From: Gari tellinella
Lineage: Eukaryota; Mollusca; Bivalvia; Cardiida; Psammobiidae
DNA: 64,000 nt
Assembly: GCA_922989275.2 (NCBI GenBank)
Contig: OV277857.1
Location: forward strand, 48,647,083 to 48,711,082
Reading direction: 5' to 3'
In this document: positions 25,111 through 39,156 of the stretch, piece after piece
How positions within the stretch are numbered: the first letter of the stretch is position 1
How the letters are laid out: every line of letters begins with the position of its first letter
Notes under the pieces: model-generated
Database searches by the model: none
What the model was told of the DNA's origin: nothing
The model's input: the letters and a program-made list of their open reading frames with translations, nothing else
Translations under genes and position numbers: made by a program

Positions 25111-28100
25111 TGTCTTCAGACATACAGCCTTAATTACAACTTTCCTACAACTTGTATGTAGAGACAAAAAGATGTGCTGTTCCATTTCTCTTGCCTCTTC
25201 CCCCCACCCCCAAAAGCTTAGCCAGTTATAGGCATCACCAGCCTTTCTCTTCTACTTTTCTCCCTATTCAGTTAGAGGTATCCTCAACCTTGCTTTTCAC
25301 TTAAGACAAAGAGATGTGCTATTCCACTTCTCTTGCCCTTCCCCAAATAGCCAGTTATAGACATCGACAGCCTTTCTCTTCAATTTTTCTCCCTATTCAG
25401 TTAGAGGCATCCTCAACTTTGCTTTTAACTTAAGACAAAGAGATGTGCTATTCCACCTCTCTTGTCTCTCTCCCCCGAAAGCTAGTTAAGACATCCCCAG
25501 ATTTTACTATACCCTTTCACTCTCTCAATTGCGCTTCAAAGCGCGTTTGCAAACAGTTTGGAAACCTGATCAGACGCTGCGTAATGCGGCCTCTGATCTG
25601 GATCCAAACTGTTTGACAATCGTTAATTAAATGTCTTCAGACATACTGCCTTAATTACAACTTTCCTACAACTTGTATGTAGAGACAAAGAGATGTGCTG
25701 TTCCATTTCTCTTGCCTCTTCCCCCGCCCCCAACCTCTTAGCCAGTTATAGACATTGCCAGCCTTTCTCTTCAATTTTTCTCCCTATTCAGTAAGAGACA
25801 TCCTAAATCTTGCTCTTCATTTAAGACAAAGAGATGTGCTATTCCTGCTCTCTTGTCTTTCTCCCCCGAAAGCCAGTTAAAGACATCCCCAGATTTTACT
25901 ATACCCTTTCCCTCTCTAAATTGCGCTTCAAAGCGTGTTTGCAAACAGTTTGGAAACCTGATCAGACGCTGCGTAATGCGGCCTCTGATCTGGATCCAAA
26001 CTGTTTGACAATCGTTAATTAAATGTCTTCAGACATACTGCCTTAATTACTACTTTCCTACAACTTGTATGTAGAGACAAAGAGATGTGCTGTTCCATTT
26101 CTCTTGCCTCTTCCCCCCACCCCCCAACCTCTTAGGCAGTTATAGGTATCGCCAGCCTTTCTATTCTACTTTTCTCCCTATTCAGTTAGAGGTATCCTCA
26201 ACCTTGCTTTTCACTTAAGACAAAGAGATGTGCTATTCCACTTCTCTTGCCCTCTCCCCGATAGCCAGTTATAGACATCGACAGCCTTTCTCTTCAATTT
26301 TTCTCCCTATTCAGTTAGAGGCATCCTCAACCTTGCTTTTAACTTAAAACAAAGAGATGTGCTATTCCACCTCTCTTGTCTCTCTCCCGCGAAAGCCAGT
26401 TAAAGTCATCCCCAGATTTTACTATACCCTTTCACTCTCTAAATTACGCTTCAAAGCGCTTTTGCAAACAGTTTGGAAACCTGATCAGACGCTGCGTAAT
26501 GCGGCCTCTGATCTGGATCCAAACTGTTTGACAATCGTTAATTAAATGTCTTCAGACATACTGCCTTAATTACAACTTTCCTACAACTTGTATGTAGAGA
26601 CAAAGAGATGTGCTGTTCCATTTCTCTTGCCTCTTCCCCCGCCCCCAACCTCTTAGCCAGTTATAGACATTGCCAGCCTTTCTCTTCAATTTTTCTCCCT
26701 ATTCAGTAAGAGACATCCTAAATCTTGCTCTTCATTTAAGACAAAGAGATGTGCTATTCCTCCTCTCTTGTCTTTCTCCCCCGAAAGCCAGTTAAAGACA
26801 TCCCCAGATTTTACTATACCCTTTCCCTCTCTAAATTGCGCTTCAAAGCGTGTTTGCAAACAGTTTGGAAACCTGATCAGACGCTGCGTAATGCGGCCTC
26901 TGATCTGGATCCAAACTGTTTGACAATCGTTAATTAAATGTCTTCAGACATACTGCCTTAATTACAACTTTCCTACAACTTGTATGTAGAGACAAAGAGA
27001 TGTGCTGTTCCATTTCTCTTGCCTCTTCCCCCCACCCCGAACCCCTTAGCCAGTTATAGGCATCGCCAGCCTTTCTCTTCTACTTTTCTCCCTATTCAGT
27101 TAGAGGTATCCTCAACCTTGCTTTTCACTTAAGACAAAGAGATGTGCTATTCCACTTCTCTTGCCCTCTCCCCGATAGCCAGTTATAGACATCGACAGCC
27201 TTTCTCTTCAATTTTTCTCCCTATTCAGTTAGAGGCATCCTCAACCTTGCTTTTAACTTAAGACAAAGAGATGTGCTATTCCACCTCTCTTGTCTCTCTC
27301 CCGCGAAAGCCAGTTAAAGTCATCCCCAGATTTTACTATACCCTTTCACTCTCTAAATTGCGCTTCAAAGCGCTTTTGCAAACAGTTTGGAAACCTGATC
27401 AGACGCTGCGTAATGCGGCCTCTGATCTGGATCCAAACTGTTTGACAATCGTTAATTAAATGTCTTCAGACATACTGCCTTAATTACAACTTTCCTACAA
27501 CTTGTATGTAGAGACAAAGAGATGTGCTGTTCATTTCTCTTGCCTCTTCCCCCGCCCCCAACCTCTTAGCCAGTTATAGACATTGCCAGCCTTTCTCTTC
27601 AATTTTTCTCCCTATTCAGTAAGAGACATCCTAAATCTTGCTCTTCATTTAAGACAAAGAGATGTGCTATTCCTCCTCTCTTGTCTTTCTCCCCCGAAAG
27701 CCAGTTAAAGACATCCCCAGATTTTACTATACCCTTTCCCTCTCTAAATTGCGCTTCAAAGCGTGTTTGCAAACAGTTTGGAAACCTGATCAGACGCTGC
27801 GTAATGCGGCCTCTGATCTGGATCCAAAGTGTTTGACAATCGTTAATTAAATGTCTTCAGACATACTGCCTTAATTACAACTTTCCTACAACTTGTAAGT
27901 AGAGACAAAGAGATGTGCTATTCCACTTCTCTTGCCCTTCCCCCAAGAGCCAATTACAGACATCGACAGCCTTTCTCTTTCAATTTTTCTCCCTATTCAG
28001 TTAGAGGCATCCTCAACCTTGCTTTTAACTTAAGACAAAGAGATGTGCTATTCCACCTCTCTTGTCTCTCTCCCCGAAAGCCAGTTAAAGACATCCCCAG

Positions 28101-31100
28101 ATTTTACTATACCCTTTCACTCTCTAAATTGCGCTTCAAAGCGCGTTTGCAAACAGTTTGGAAACCTGATCAAACACTGCGTAATGCGGCCTCTGATCTG
28201 GATCCAAACTGTTTGACAATCGTTTATTAAATGTCTTCAGACATACTGCCTTAATTACAACTTTCCTACAACTTGTATGTAGAGACAAAGAGATGTGCAG
28301 TTCCATTTCTCTTGCCTCTTCCCCCCACCCCCCAACCTCTTAGCCAGTTATAAGCATCGCCAGCCTTTCTCTTCTATTTTTCTTCCTATTCAGTTAGAGG
28401 TATCCTCAACCTTGCTTTTCACTTAAGACAAAGAGATGTGCTATTCCACTTCTCTTGCCCTTCCCCCGATAGCCAGTTATAGACATCGACAGCCTTTCTC
28501 TTCAATTTTTCTCCCTATTCAGTTAGAGGCATCCTCAACCTTGCTTTTCATTTAAGACAAAGAGATGTGCTATTCCTCCTTTCTTGTTTCTCTCCCCCGA
28601 AAGCCCCTTAAAGACATCCCCAGATTTTACTATACCCTTTCCCTCTCTAAATTGCGCTTCAAAGCGTGTTTGCAAACAGTTTGGAAACCTGATCAGACGC
28701 TGCGTAATGCGGCCTCTGATCTGGATCCAAAGTGTTTGACAATAGTTAATTAAATGTCTTCAGACATACTGCCTTAAGTACAACTTTCCTACAACTTGTA
28801 TGTAGAGACAAAAAGATGTGCTGTTCCATTTCTCTTGCCTCTTCCCCCCACCCCCAAAAGCTTAGCCAGTTATATGCATCACCAGCCTTTCTCTTCTACT
28901 TTTCTCCCTATTCAGTTAGAGGTATCCTCAACCTTGCTTTTCACTTAAGACAAAGAGATGTGCAATTCCACCTCTCTTGTCTCTCTCCCCGAAAGCCAGT
29001 TAAAGACATCCCCAGATTTTACTATACCCTTTCACTCTCTAAATTGCGCTTCAAAGCGCGTTTGCAAACAGTTTGGAAACCTGATCAAACACTGCGTAAT
29101 GCGGCCTCTGATCTGGATCCAAACTGTTTGACAATCGTTAATTAAATGTCTTCAGACATACTGCCTTAATTACAACTTTCCTACAACTTGTATGTAGAGA
29201 CAAAGAGATGTGCTGTTCCATTTCTTTTGCCTCTTCCCCCGCCCCCAACCTCTTAGCCAGTTATAGACATTGCCAGCCTTTCTCTTCAATTTTTCTCCCT
29301 ATTCAGTAAGAGACATCCTAAATCTTGCTCTTCATTTAAGACAAAGAGATGTGCTATTCCTCCTCTCTTGTCTTTCTCCCCCGAAAGCCAGTTAAAGACA
29401 TCCCCAGATTTTACTATACCCTTTCCCTCTCTAAATTGCGCTTCAAAGCGTGTTTGCAAACAGTTTGGAAACCTGATCAGACGCTGCGTAATGCGGCCTC
29501 TGATCTGGATCCAAAGTGTTTGACAATCGTTAATTAAATGTCTTCAGACATACTGCCTTAATTACAACTTTCCTACAACTTGTAAGTAGAGACAAAGAGA
29601 TGTGCTGTTCCATTTCTCTTGCCTCTTCCCCCCACCCCGAACCCCTTAGCCAGTTATAGGCATTGCCAGCCTTTCTCTTCTACTTTTCTCCCAATTCAGT
29701 TAGAGGTATCCTCAACCTTGCTTTTCACTTAAGACAAAGAGATGTGCTATTCCACTTCTCTTGCCCTTCCCCCAATAGCCAGTTATAGACATCGACAGCC
29801 TTTCTCTTCAATTTTTCTCCCTATTCAGTAAGAGGCATCCTCAACCTTGCTTTTAACTTAAGACAAAGAGATGTGCTATTCCACCTCTCTTGTCTCTCTC
29901 CCGCGAAAGCCAGTTAAAGTCATCCCCAGATTTCACTCTCTAAATTGCGCTTCAAAGCGCGTTTGCAAACAGTTTGGAAACCTGATCAGACGCTGCGTAA
30001 TGCGGCCTCTGATCTGGATCCAAACTGTTTGACAATCGTTAATTAAATGTCTTCAGACATACTGCCTTAATTACAACTTTCCTACAACTTGTATGTAGAG
30101 ACAAAGAGATGTGCTGTTCCATTTCTCTTGCCTCTTCCCCCGCCCCCAACCTCTTAGCCAGTTATAGACATTGCCAGCCTTTCTCTTCAATTTTTCTCCC
30201 TATTCAGTTAGAGGCATCCTCAACCTTGCTTTTCATTTAAGACAAAGAGATGTGCTATTCCTCCTCTCTTGTCTCTCTCCCACGAAAGCCAGTTAAAGAC
30301 ATCCCCAGATTTTACTATACCCTTTCACTCTCTAAATTGCGCTTCAAAGCGTGTTTGCAAACAGTTTGGAAACCTGATCAAACGCTGCGTAATGTGGCCT
30401 CTTATCTGGATCCAAACTGTTTGACAATAGTTAATTAAATGTCTTCAGACATACTGCCTTAATTACAACTTTCCTACAACTTGTAAGTAGAGACAAAGAG
30501 ATGTGCTGTTCCATTTCTCTTGCCTCTTCCCCCCACCCCGAACCCCTTAGCCAGTTATAGGCATCGCCAGCCTTTCTCTTCTACTTTTCTCCCTATTCAG
30601 TTAGAGGTATCCTCAACCTTGCTTTTCACTTAAGACAAAGAGATGTGCTATTCCACTTCTCTTGCCCTTCCCCCAATAGCCAATTACAGACATCGACAGC
30701 CTTTCTCTTCAATTTTTCTCCATATTCAGTTAGAGGCATCCTCAACCTTGCTTTTAACTTAAGACAAAGAGATGTGCTATTCCACCTCTCTTGTCTCTCT
30801 CCCCCGAAAGCCATTTAAAGACATCCCCAGATTTTACTATACCCTTTTAGTCTCTAAATTGCGCTTGAAAGCGCGTTTGCAAACAGTTTGGAAACCTGAT
30901 CAGACGCTGCGTAATGTGGCCTCTGATCTGGATCCAAACTGTTTGACAATCGTTAATTAAATGTCTTCAGACATACTGCCTTAATTACAACTTTCCTACA
31001 ACTTGTATGTAGAGACAAAGAGATGTGCTGTTCCATTTCTCTTGCCTCTTCCCCCGCCCCCAACCTCTTAGCCAGTTATAGACATTGCCAGCCTTTCTCT

Positions 31101-31404
31101 TCAATTTTTCTCCCTATTCAGTAAGAGACATCCTAAATCTTGCTCTTCATTTAAGACAAAGAGATGTGCTATTCCTCCTCTCTTGTCTTTCTCCCCCGAA
31201 AGCCAGTTAAAGACATCCCCAGATTTTACTATACCCTTTCCCTCTCTAAATTGCGCTTCAAAGCGTGTTTGCAAACAGTTTGGAAACCTGATCAGATGCT
31301 GCGTAATGCGGCCTCTGATCTGGATCCAAACTGTTTGACAATCGTTAATTAAATGTCTTCAGACATACTGCCTTAATTACAACTTTCCTACAACTTGTAT
31401 GTAG

Positions 31405-33550
31405 AGACAAAGAGATGTGCTGTTCCATTTCTCTTGCCTCTTCCCTGGCCCCGCCCCCCAACCTCTTAGCCAGTTATAGGCATCGCCAACCTTTCTCTTC
31501 TATTTTTCTACCTATTCAGTTAGAGGTATCCTCAACCTTGCTTTTCACTTAAGACAAAGAGATGTGCTATTCCACTTCTCTTGCCCTTCCCCCGATAGCC
31601 AGTTATAGACATCGACAGCCTTTCTCTTCTATTTTTCTCCCTATTCAGTTAGAGGCATCCTCAACCTTGCTTTTAACTTAAGACAAAGAGATGTGCTTTT
31701 CCACCTCTATTGTCTCTCTCCCCCAAAAGCCATTTAAAGACATCCCCAGATTTTACTATACCCTTTTAGTCTCTAAATTGCGCTTGAAAGCGCGTTTGCA
31801 AACAGTTTGGAAACCTGATCAGACGCTGCGTAATGTGGCCTCTGATCTGGATCCAAACTGTTTGACAATCGTTAATTAAATGTCTTCAGACATACTGCCT
31901 TAATTACAACTTTCCTACAACTTGTATGTAGAGACAAAAAGATGTGCTGTTCCATTTCTCTTGCCTCTTCCCCCCCACCTTCCAACCTCTTAGCCAGTTA
32001 TAGGCATCGCCAGCCTTTCTGTTTTTTTTTCTCCCTATTCAGTTAGAGGTATCCTCAACCTTGCTTTTCACTTAAGACAAAGAGATGTGCTATTCCACTT
32101 CTCTAACCCTCCCCCTGATAGCCAGTTATAGACATCGACAGCCTTTCTCTTCAATTTTTCTCCCTATTCAGTTAGAGGCATCCTCAACCTTGCTTTTAAC
32201 TTAAGACAAAGAGATGTGCTATTCCACCTCTCTTGTCTCTCTCCCCCGAAAGCCAGTTAAAGACATCCCCAGATTTTACTATACCCTTTCACTCTCTCAA
32301 TTGCGCTTCAAAGCGTGTTTGCAAACAGTTTGGAAATCTGATCTAACGCTGCGTAATGCGGCCTCTGATCTGGATCCAAACTGTTTGATAATCGTTAATT
32401 AAATGTCTTCAGACATACTGCCTTAATTACAACTTTCCTACAACTTGTATGTAGAGACAAAGAGATGTGTTGTTCCATTTCTCTTGCCTCTTCCCTCCAC
32501 CCCCCAACCTCTTAGCCAGTTATAGGCATCGCCAGCTTTTCCCTTCTACTTTTCTCCCTATTCAGTTAGAGGTATCCTCAACCTTTCTTTTCACTTAAGA
32601 CAAAGAGATGTGCTATTCCCCTTCTCTTGTCCTTCCCCCGATAGCCAGTTATAGACATCGACAGCCTTTCTCTTCAATTTTTCTCCCTGTTCAGTTAGAG
32701 GCATCCTCAACCTTGCTTTTCACTTAAGACAAAGAGATGTGCTATTCCTCCTCTCTTGTCTCTCTCCCCCGAAAGCCAGTTAAAGACATCCCCAGATTTT
32801 ACTATACCCTTTCCCTCTCTAAATTGCGCTTCAAAGCGTGTTTGCAAACAGTTTGGAAACCTGATCAGACGCTGCGTAATGGGGCCTCTGATCTGGATCG
32901 AAACTGTTTGACAATCGTTAATTAAATGTCTTCAGACATACTGCCTTAATTACAACTTTCCTACAACTTGTAAGTAGAGACAAAGAGATGTGCTGTTCCA
33001 TTTCTCTTGCCTCTTCCCCCCACCCCGAACCGCTTAGCCAGTTATAGGCATCGTCAGCCTTTCTCTTCTACTTTTCTCCCTATTCAGTTAGAGGTATCCT
33101 CAACCTTGCTGTTCACTTAAGACAAAGAGATGTGCTATTCCACTTCTCTTGCCCTTCCCCCAATAGCCAATTACAGACATCGACAGCCTTTCTCTTTCAA
33201 TTTTTCTCCCTATTCAGTTAGAGGCATCCTCAACCTTGCTTTTAACTTAAGACAAAGAGATGTGCTATTCCACCTCTCTTGTCTCTCTCCCCGAAAGCCA
33301 GTTAAAGACATCCCAAGATTTGACTATACCCTTTCACTCTCTCAATTGCGCTTCAAAGCGCGTTTGCAAACAGTTTGGAAACCTGATCAGACGCTGCGTA
33401 ATGCGGCCTCTGATCTGTATCGAAACTGTTTGACAATAGTTAATTAAATGTCTTCAGACATTCTGCCTTAATTACAACTTTCCTACAACTTGTAAGTAGA
33501 GACAAAGAGATGTGCTGTTTCATTTCTCTTTTGCCTCTTCCCCCCACCCC
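31405..33550 (+). repeat. Super-repeat block 1, copy 3 (shorter)
   Basis: It matches copy 2 at an offset of 14474 bp (17740/32214, 18263/32737), with the same linked variants near 32897, 33416 and 33513. Similarity specific to this block ends near 33550, so this copy is about 2.1 kb against about 3.0 kb for the others. Confidence 0.7.
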
Positions 33551-35589
33551 CAACCCCTTAGCCAGTTATAGGCATCGCCAGCCTTTCTCTTCTACTTTTC
33601 TCCCTATTCAGTTAGAGGTATCCTCAACCTTGCTTTTCACTTAAGACAAAGAGATGTGCTATTCCACTTCTCTTGCCCTTCCCCCAATAGCCAATTACAG
33701 ACATCGACAGCCTTTCTCTTCAATTTTTCTCCATATTCAGTTAGAGGCATCCTCAACCTTGCTTTTAACTTAAGACAAAGAGATGTGCTATTCCACCTCT
33801 CTTGTCTCTCTCCCCGAAAGCCAGTTAAAGACATCCCCAGATTTTACTATACCCTTTCCCTCTCTAAATTGCTCTTCAAAGCGTGTTTGCAAACAGTTTG
33901 GAAACCTGATCAGATGCTGCGTAATGCGGCCTCTGATCTGGATCCAAACTGTTTGACAATCGTTAATTAAATGTCTTCAGACATACTGCCTTAATTACAA
34001 CTTTCCTACAACTTGTATGTAGAGACAAAGAGATGTGCTGTTCCATTTCTCTTGCCTCTTCCCTGGCCCCGCCCCCCAACCTCTTAGCCAGTTATAGGCA
34101 TCGCCAACCTTTCTCTTCTATTTTTCTACCTATTCAGTTAGAGGTATCCTCAACCTTGCTTTTCACTAAGACAAAGAGATGTGCTATTCCACTTCTCTTG
34201 CCCTTCCCCCGATAGCCAGTTATAGACATCGACAGCCTTTCTCTTCAATTTTTCTCCCTATTCAGTTAGAGGCATCCTCAACCTTGCTTTTAACTTAAGA
34301 CAAAGAGATGTGCTATTCCACCTCTATTGTCTCTCTCCCCCAAAAGCCATTTAAAGACATCCCCAGATTTTACTATACCCTTTCAGTCTCTAAATTGCGC
34401 TTGAAAGCGCGTTTGCAAACAGTTTGGAAACCTGATCAGACGCTGCGTAATGTGGCCTCTGATCTGGATCCAAACTGTTTGACAATCGTTAATTAAATGT
34501 CTTCAGACATACTGCCTTAATTACAACTTTCCTACAACTTGTATGTAGAGACAAAGAGATGTGCAGTTCCATTTCTCTTGCCTCTTCCCCCCACCCCCCA
34601 ACCTCTTAGCCAGTTATAGGCATCGCCAGCCTTTATCATCTATTTTTCTCCCTATTCAGTTAGAGGTATCCTCAACCTTGCTTTTCACTTAAGACAAAGA
34701 GATGTGCTATTCCACTTCTCTAACCCTCCCCCCGATAGCCAGTTATAGACATCGACAGCCTTTCTCTTCAATTTTTCTCCCTATTCAGTTAGAGGCATCC
34801 TCAACCTTGCTTTTAACTTAAGACAAAGAGATGTGCTATTCCATCTCTCTTGTCTCTCTCCCCGAAAGCCAGTTAAAGACATCCCCAGATTTTACTATAC
34901 CCTTTCACTCTCTAAATTGCGCTTCAAAGCGTGTTTGCAAACAGTTTGGAAACCTGATCAGACGCTGCGTAATGCGGCCTCTGATCTGGATCCAAACTGT
35001 TTGACAATCGTTAATTAAATGTCTTCAGACATACTGCCTTAATTACAACTTTCCTACAACTTGTATGTAGAGACAAAGAGATGTGTTGTTCCATTTCTCT
35101 TGCCTCTTCCCCCCACCCCCAACCTCTTAGCCAGTTATAGGCATCGCCAGCCTTTCCCTTCTACTTTTCTCCCTATTCAGTTAGAGGTATCCTCAACCTT
35201 TCTTTTCACGTAAGACAAAGAGATGTGCTATTCCACTTCTCTTGCCCTTCCCCCGATAGCCAGTTATAGACATCGACAGCCTTTCTCTTCAATTCTTCTC
35301 CCTATTCAGTTAGAGGCATCCTCAACCTTGCTTTTCACTTAAGACAAAGAGATGTGCTATTCCTCCTCTCTTGTCTCTCTCCCCCGAAAGCCAGTTAAAG
35401 ACATCCCCAGATTTTACTATACCCTTTCCCTCTCTAAATTGCGCTTCAAAGCGTGTTTGCAAACAGTTTGGAAACCTGATCAGACGCTGCGTAATGAGGC
35501 CTCTGATCTGGATCCAAACTGTTTGACAATAGTTAATTAAATGTCTTCAGACATACTGCCTTAATTACAACTTTCCTACAACTTGTATG

Positions 35590-36650
35590 TAGAGACAAAG
35601 AGATGTGCTGTTCCATTTCTCTTGCCTCTTCCCTGGCCCCACCCCCCAACCTATTAGCCAGTTATAGGCATCGCCAGCCTTTCTCTTCTTTTTTTCTACC
35701 TATTCAGTTAGAGGTATCCTCAACCTTGCTTTTCACTTAAGACAAAGAGATGTGCTATTCCACTTCTCTTGCCCTTCCCCCGATAGCCAGTTATAGACAT
35801 CAACAGCCTTTCTCTTCAATTTTTCTCCCTATTCAGTTAGAGGCATCCTCAACCTTGCTTTTAACTTAAGACAAAGAGATGTGCTATTCCACCTCTATTG
35901 TCTCTCTCCCCCAAAATCCAGTTAAAGACATCCCCAGATTTAACTATACCCTTTCACTCTCTAAATTGCACTTCAAAGCGTGTTTGCAAACAGTTTGGAA
36001 ACCAGACCAGACGCTGCGTAATGCAGCCTCTGATCTGGATCCAAAGTGTTTGACAATCGTTAATTAAAAGTCTTCAGACATACTGCCTTAATTACAACTT
36101 TCCTACAACTTGCATGTAGAGACAAAGAGATGTGTTGTTCCATTTCTCTTGCCTCTTCCCCCCACCCCCCAACCTCTTAGCCAGTTATAGGCATCGCCAG
36201 CCTTTCCCTTCTACTTTTCTCCCTATTCAGTTAGAGGTATCCTCAACCTTTCTTTTCACTTAAGACAAAGAGATGTGCTATTCCACTTCTCTTGCCCTTC
36301 CCCCGATAGCCAGTTATAGACATCGACAGCCTTTCTCTTCAATTCTTCTCCCTATTCAGTTAGAGGCATCCTCAACCTTCTTTTCACTTAAGACAAAGAG
36401 ATGTGCTATTCCTCCTCTCTTGTCTCTCTCCCCCGAAAGCCAGTTAAAGACATCCCCAGATTTTACTATACCCTTTCCCTCTCTAAATTGCGCTTCAAAG
36501 CGTGTTTGCAAACAGTTTGGAAACCTGATCAGACGCTGCGTAATGCGGCCTCTGATCTGGATCCAAACTGTTTGACAATAGTTAATTAAATGTCTTCAGA
36601 CATACTGCCTTAATTACAACTTTCCTACAACTTGTAAGTAGAGACAAAGA
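35590..36650 (+). repeat. Super-repeat block 2, copy 3 (shorter)
   Basis: The offset from copy 2 is 12002 bp (24399/36401). It carries the CCTGGCCCCACCCCCCAACC, ACCAGACCAGACGC, TTAAAAGTC and TTCAATTCTTCTCC variants in the same order. Alternation of blocks 1 and 2 three times along the array points to a super-repeat of roughly 9-14 kb, varied by insertion and local unit expansion. Confidence 0.65.
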
Positions 36651-39156
36651 GATGTGCTGTTCCATTTCTTTTGCCTCTTCCCCCCACCCCCAACCCCTTA
36701 GCCAGTTATAGGCATCGCCAGCCTTTCTATTCTACTTTTCTCCCTATTCAGTTAGAGGTATCCTCAACCTTGCTTTTCACTTAAGACAAAGAGATGTGCT
36801 ATTCCACTTCTCTTGCCCTTCCCCCAATAGCCAATTACAGACATCGACAGCCTTTCTCTTTCAATTTTTCTCCCTATTCAGTTAGAGGCATCCTCAACCT
36901 TGCTTTTAACTTAAGACAAAGAGATGTGCTATTCCACCTCTCTTGTCTCTCTCCCCGAAAGCCAGTTAAAGACATCCCCAGATTTTACTATAACCTTTCA
37001 CTCTCTAAGTTGCGCTTCAAAGCGCGTTTGCAAACAGTTTGGAAACCTGATCAGACGCTGCGTAATGCGGCCTCTGATCTGGATCCAAACTGTTTGACAA
37101 TCGTTAATTAAATGTCTTCAGACATACTGCCTTAATTACAACTTTCCTACAACTTCTATGTAGAGACAAAGAGATGTGCTGTTCCATTTCTCTTGCCTCT
37201 TCGCTGGCCCCACCCCCCAACCTATTAGCCAGTTATAGGCATCGCCAGCCTTTCTCTTCTATTTTTCTCCCTATTCAGTTAGAGGCATCCTCAACCTTGC
37301 TTTTAACTTAAGACAAAGAGATGTGCTATTCCTCCTCTCTTGTCTCTCTCCCCCCAAAGCCAGTTAAAGACATCCCCAGATTTTACTATACCCTTTCAGT
37401 CTCTAAATTGCGCTTCAAAGCTTGTTTGCAAACAGTTTGGAAACCTGATCAGACGCTGCGTAATGGGGCCTCTGATCTGGATCCAAACTGTTTGACATTC
37501 GTTAATTAAATGTCTTCAGACATACTGCCTTAATTACAACTTTCCTACAACTTGTATGTAGAGACAAAGAGATGTGCTGTTCCATTTATCTTGCCTCTTC
37601 CCCCCACCCCAAACCCCTTAGCCAGTTATAGGCATCGCCAGCCTTTCTCTTTTACTTTTCTCCCTATTCAGTTAGAGCTATCCTCAACCTTGCTTGCTCT
37701 TAAGACAAAGAGATGTGCTATTCCACTTCTCTTGCTCTTCCCCCAATAGCCAATTATAGACATCGACAGCCTTTCTCTTCAATTTTTCTCTCAATTCAGT
37801 TAGAGGCATCCTCAACCTTGCTTTTCAATAAGACAAAGAGATGTGCTATTCCTCCTCTCTTGTCTCTCTCCCCCGAAAGCCAGTTAAAGACATCCCCAGA
37901 TTTTACTATACCCTTTCACTCTCTAAATTGCGCTTCAAAGCGTGTTTGCAAACAGTTTGGAAACCTGATCAGATGCTGCGTAATGCGGCCTCTGATCTGG
38001 ATCCAAACTGTTTGACAATCGTTAATTAAATGTCTTCAGACATACTGCCTTAATTACAACTTTCCTACAACTTGTAAGTAGAGACAAAGAGATGTGCTGT
38101 TCCATTTATCTTGCATCTTCCCCCCCCCAACCCCTTAGCCAGTTATAGGCATCACCAGCCTTTCTCTTCTACTTTTCTCCATATTCAGTTAGAGGTATCC
38201 TCAACCTTGCTTTTCACTTAAGACAAAGAGATGTGCTATTCCACTTCTCTTGCCCTTCCCCCGATAACCAGTTATAGACATCGACAGCCTTTCTCTTCAA
38301 TTTTTCTCCCTATTCAGTTAGAGGCATCCTCAACCTTGCTTTTAACTTAAGACAAAGAGATGTGCTATTCCACCTCTCTTGTCTCTCTCCCCCGAAAGCC
38401 AGTTAAAGACATCCCCAGATTTTACTATACCCTTTCACTCTCTAAATTGCGCTTCAAAGCGCGTTTGCAAACAGTTTGGAAACCTGATCAGACGCTGCGT
38501 AATGCGGCCTCTGATCTGGATCGAAACTGTTTGACAATCGTTAATTAAATGTCTTCAGACATACTGCCTTAATTACAACTTTCCTACAACTTGTAAGTAG
38601 AGACAAAGAGATGTGCTGTTCCATTTCTCTTGCCTCTTCCACCCACCCCCAACCCCGTAGCCAGTTATAGGCATCACCAGCCTTTCTCTTCTACTTTTCT
38701 CCCTATTCAGTTAGAGGTATCCTCAACCTTTCTTTTCACTTAAGACAAAGAGATGTGCTATTCCACTTCTCTTGCCCTTTCCCCCAATAGCCAATTATAG
38801 ACATCATCAGCCTTTCTCTTCAATTTTTCTACCTATTCAGTTAGAGGTATCCTCAACCTTGCTTTTCACTTAAGACAAAGAAATGTGCTATTCCACCTCT
38901 CTTGTCTCTCTCCCCCGAAAGCCAGTTAAAGACATCCCCAGATTTTACTATACCCTTTCACTCTCTAAATTGTGCTACAAAGCGCATTTGCAAACAGTTT
39001 TGAAACCTGATCAGACGCTGTGTAATGAGGCCTCTGATCTGGATCCAAACTATTTGACAATCGTTAATTTATCTGCTTTAGACATACTGCCTAAATTACA
39101 ACTTTCCTACAACTTGTAAGTAGAGACAAAGAGATGTGCTGTTCCATTTCTCTTAC

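Larger units (their letters stand above)
10553..39154 (+). repeat. Satellite array, right segment up to its edge
   Basis: Continuation of the same array after the hAT-like insertion, with no other large interruption for 28.6 kb. C modules start near 10821, 11348, 11874, 12399, 12925, 13448, 13968, 14492, 14884, 15264, 15783, 16165, 16688, 17217, 17740, 18263, 18785, 19310, 19686, 20208, 20735, 21257, 21782, 22304, 22827, 23349, 23876, 24399, 24921, 25441, 25834, 26357, 26749, 27271, 27662, 28042, 28565, 28960, 29349, 29870, 30250, 30772, 31164, 31691, 32214, 32737, 33259, 33782, 34308, 34831, 35352, 35879, 36401, 36923, 37321, 37841, 38360 and 38883. The last units (38360 onward) are the most diverged, as expected at an array edge. 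The array stops 20-25 bp into an A module at about 39154. Confidence 0.97.

Noticed and set aside
10677..33834. Minus-strand 62-65 codon ORFs (MSLTGFRGERQERWN types)
   Set aside because: They are the complement of B and C module sequence and appear only where a B-type indel keeps the frame open.
1020..39119. Dozens of ORFs of 61-113 codons (MCYSSSLVSLPRKP types) as a multigene family
   Set aside because: They have the period of the satellite, begin in the module-start GATGTGCTATTCC, run through a non-coding hairpin and differ by frameshifts and indels between units. No domain, splice signal or start context supports translation.
1..39154. CRISPR-like array or regularly spaced repeats
   Set aside because: Spacers and repeats are not distinct. 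The whole unit is repeated, and the organism is eukaryotic.
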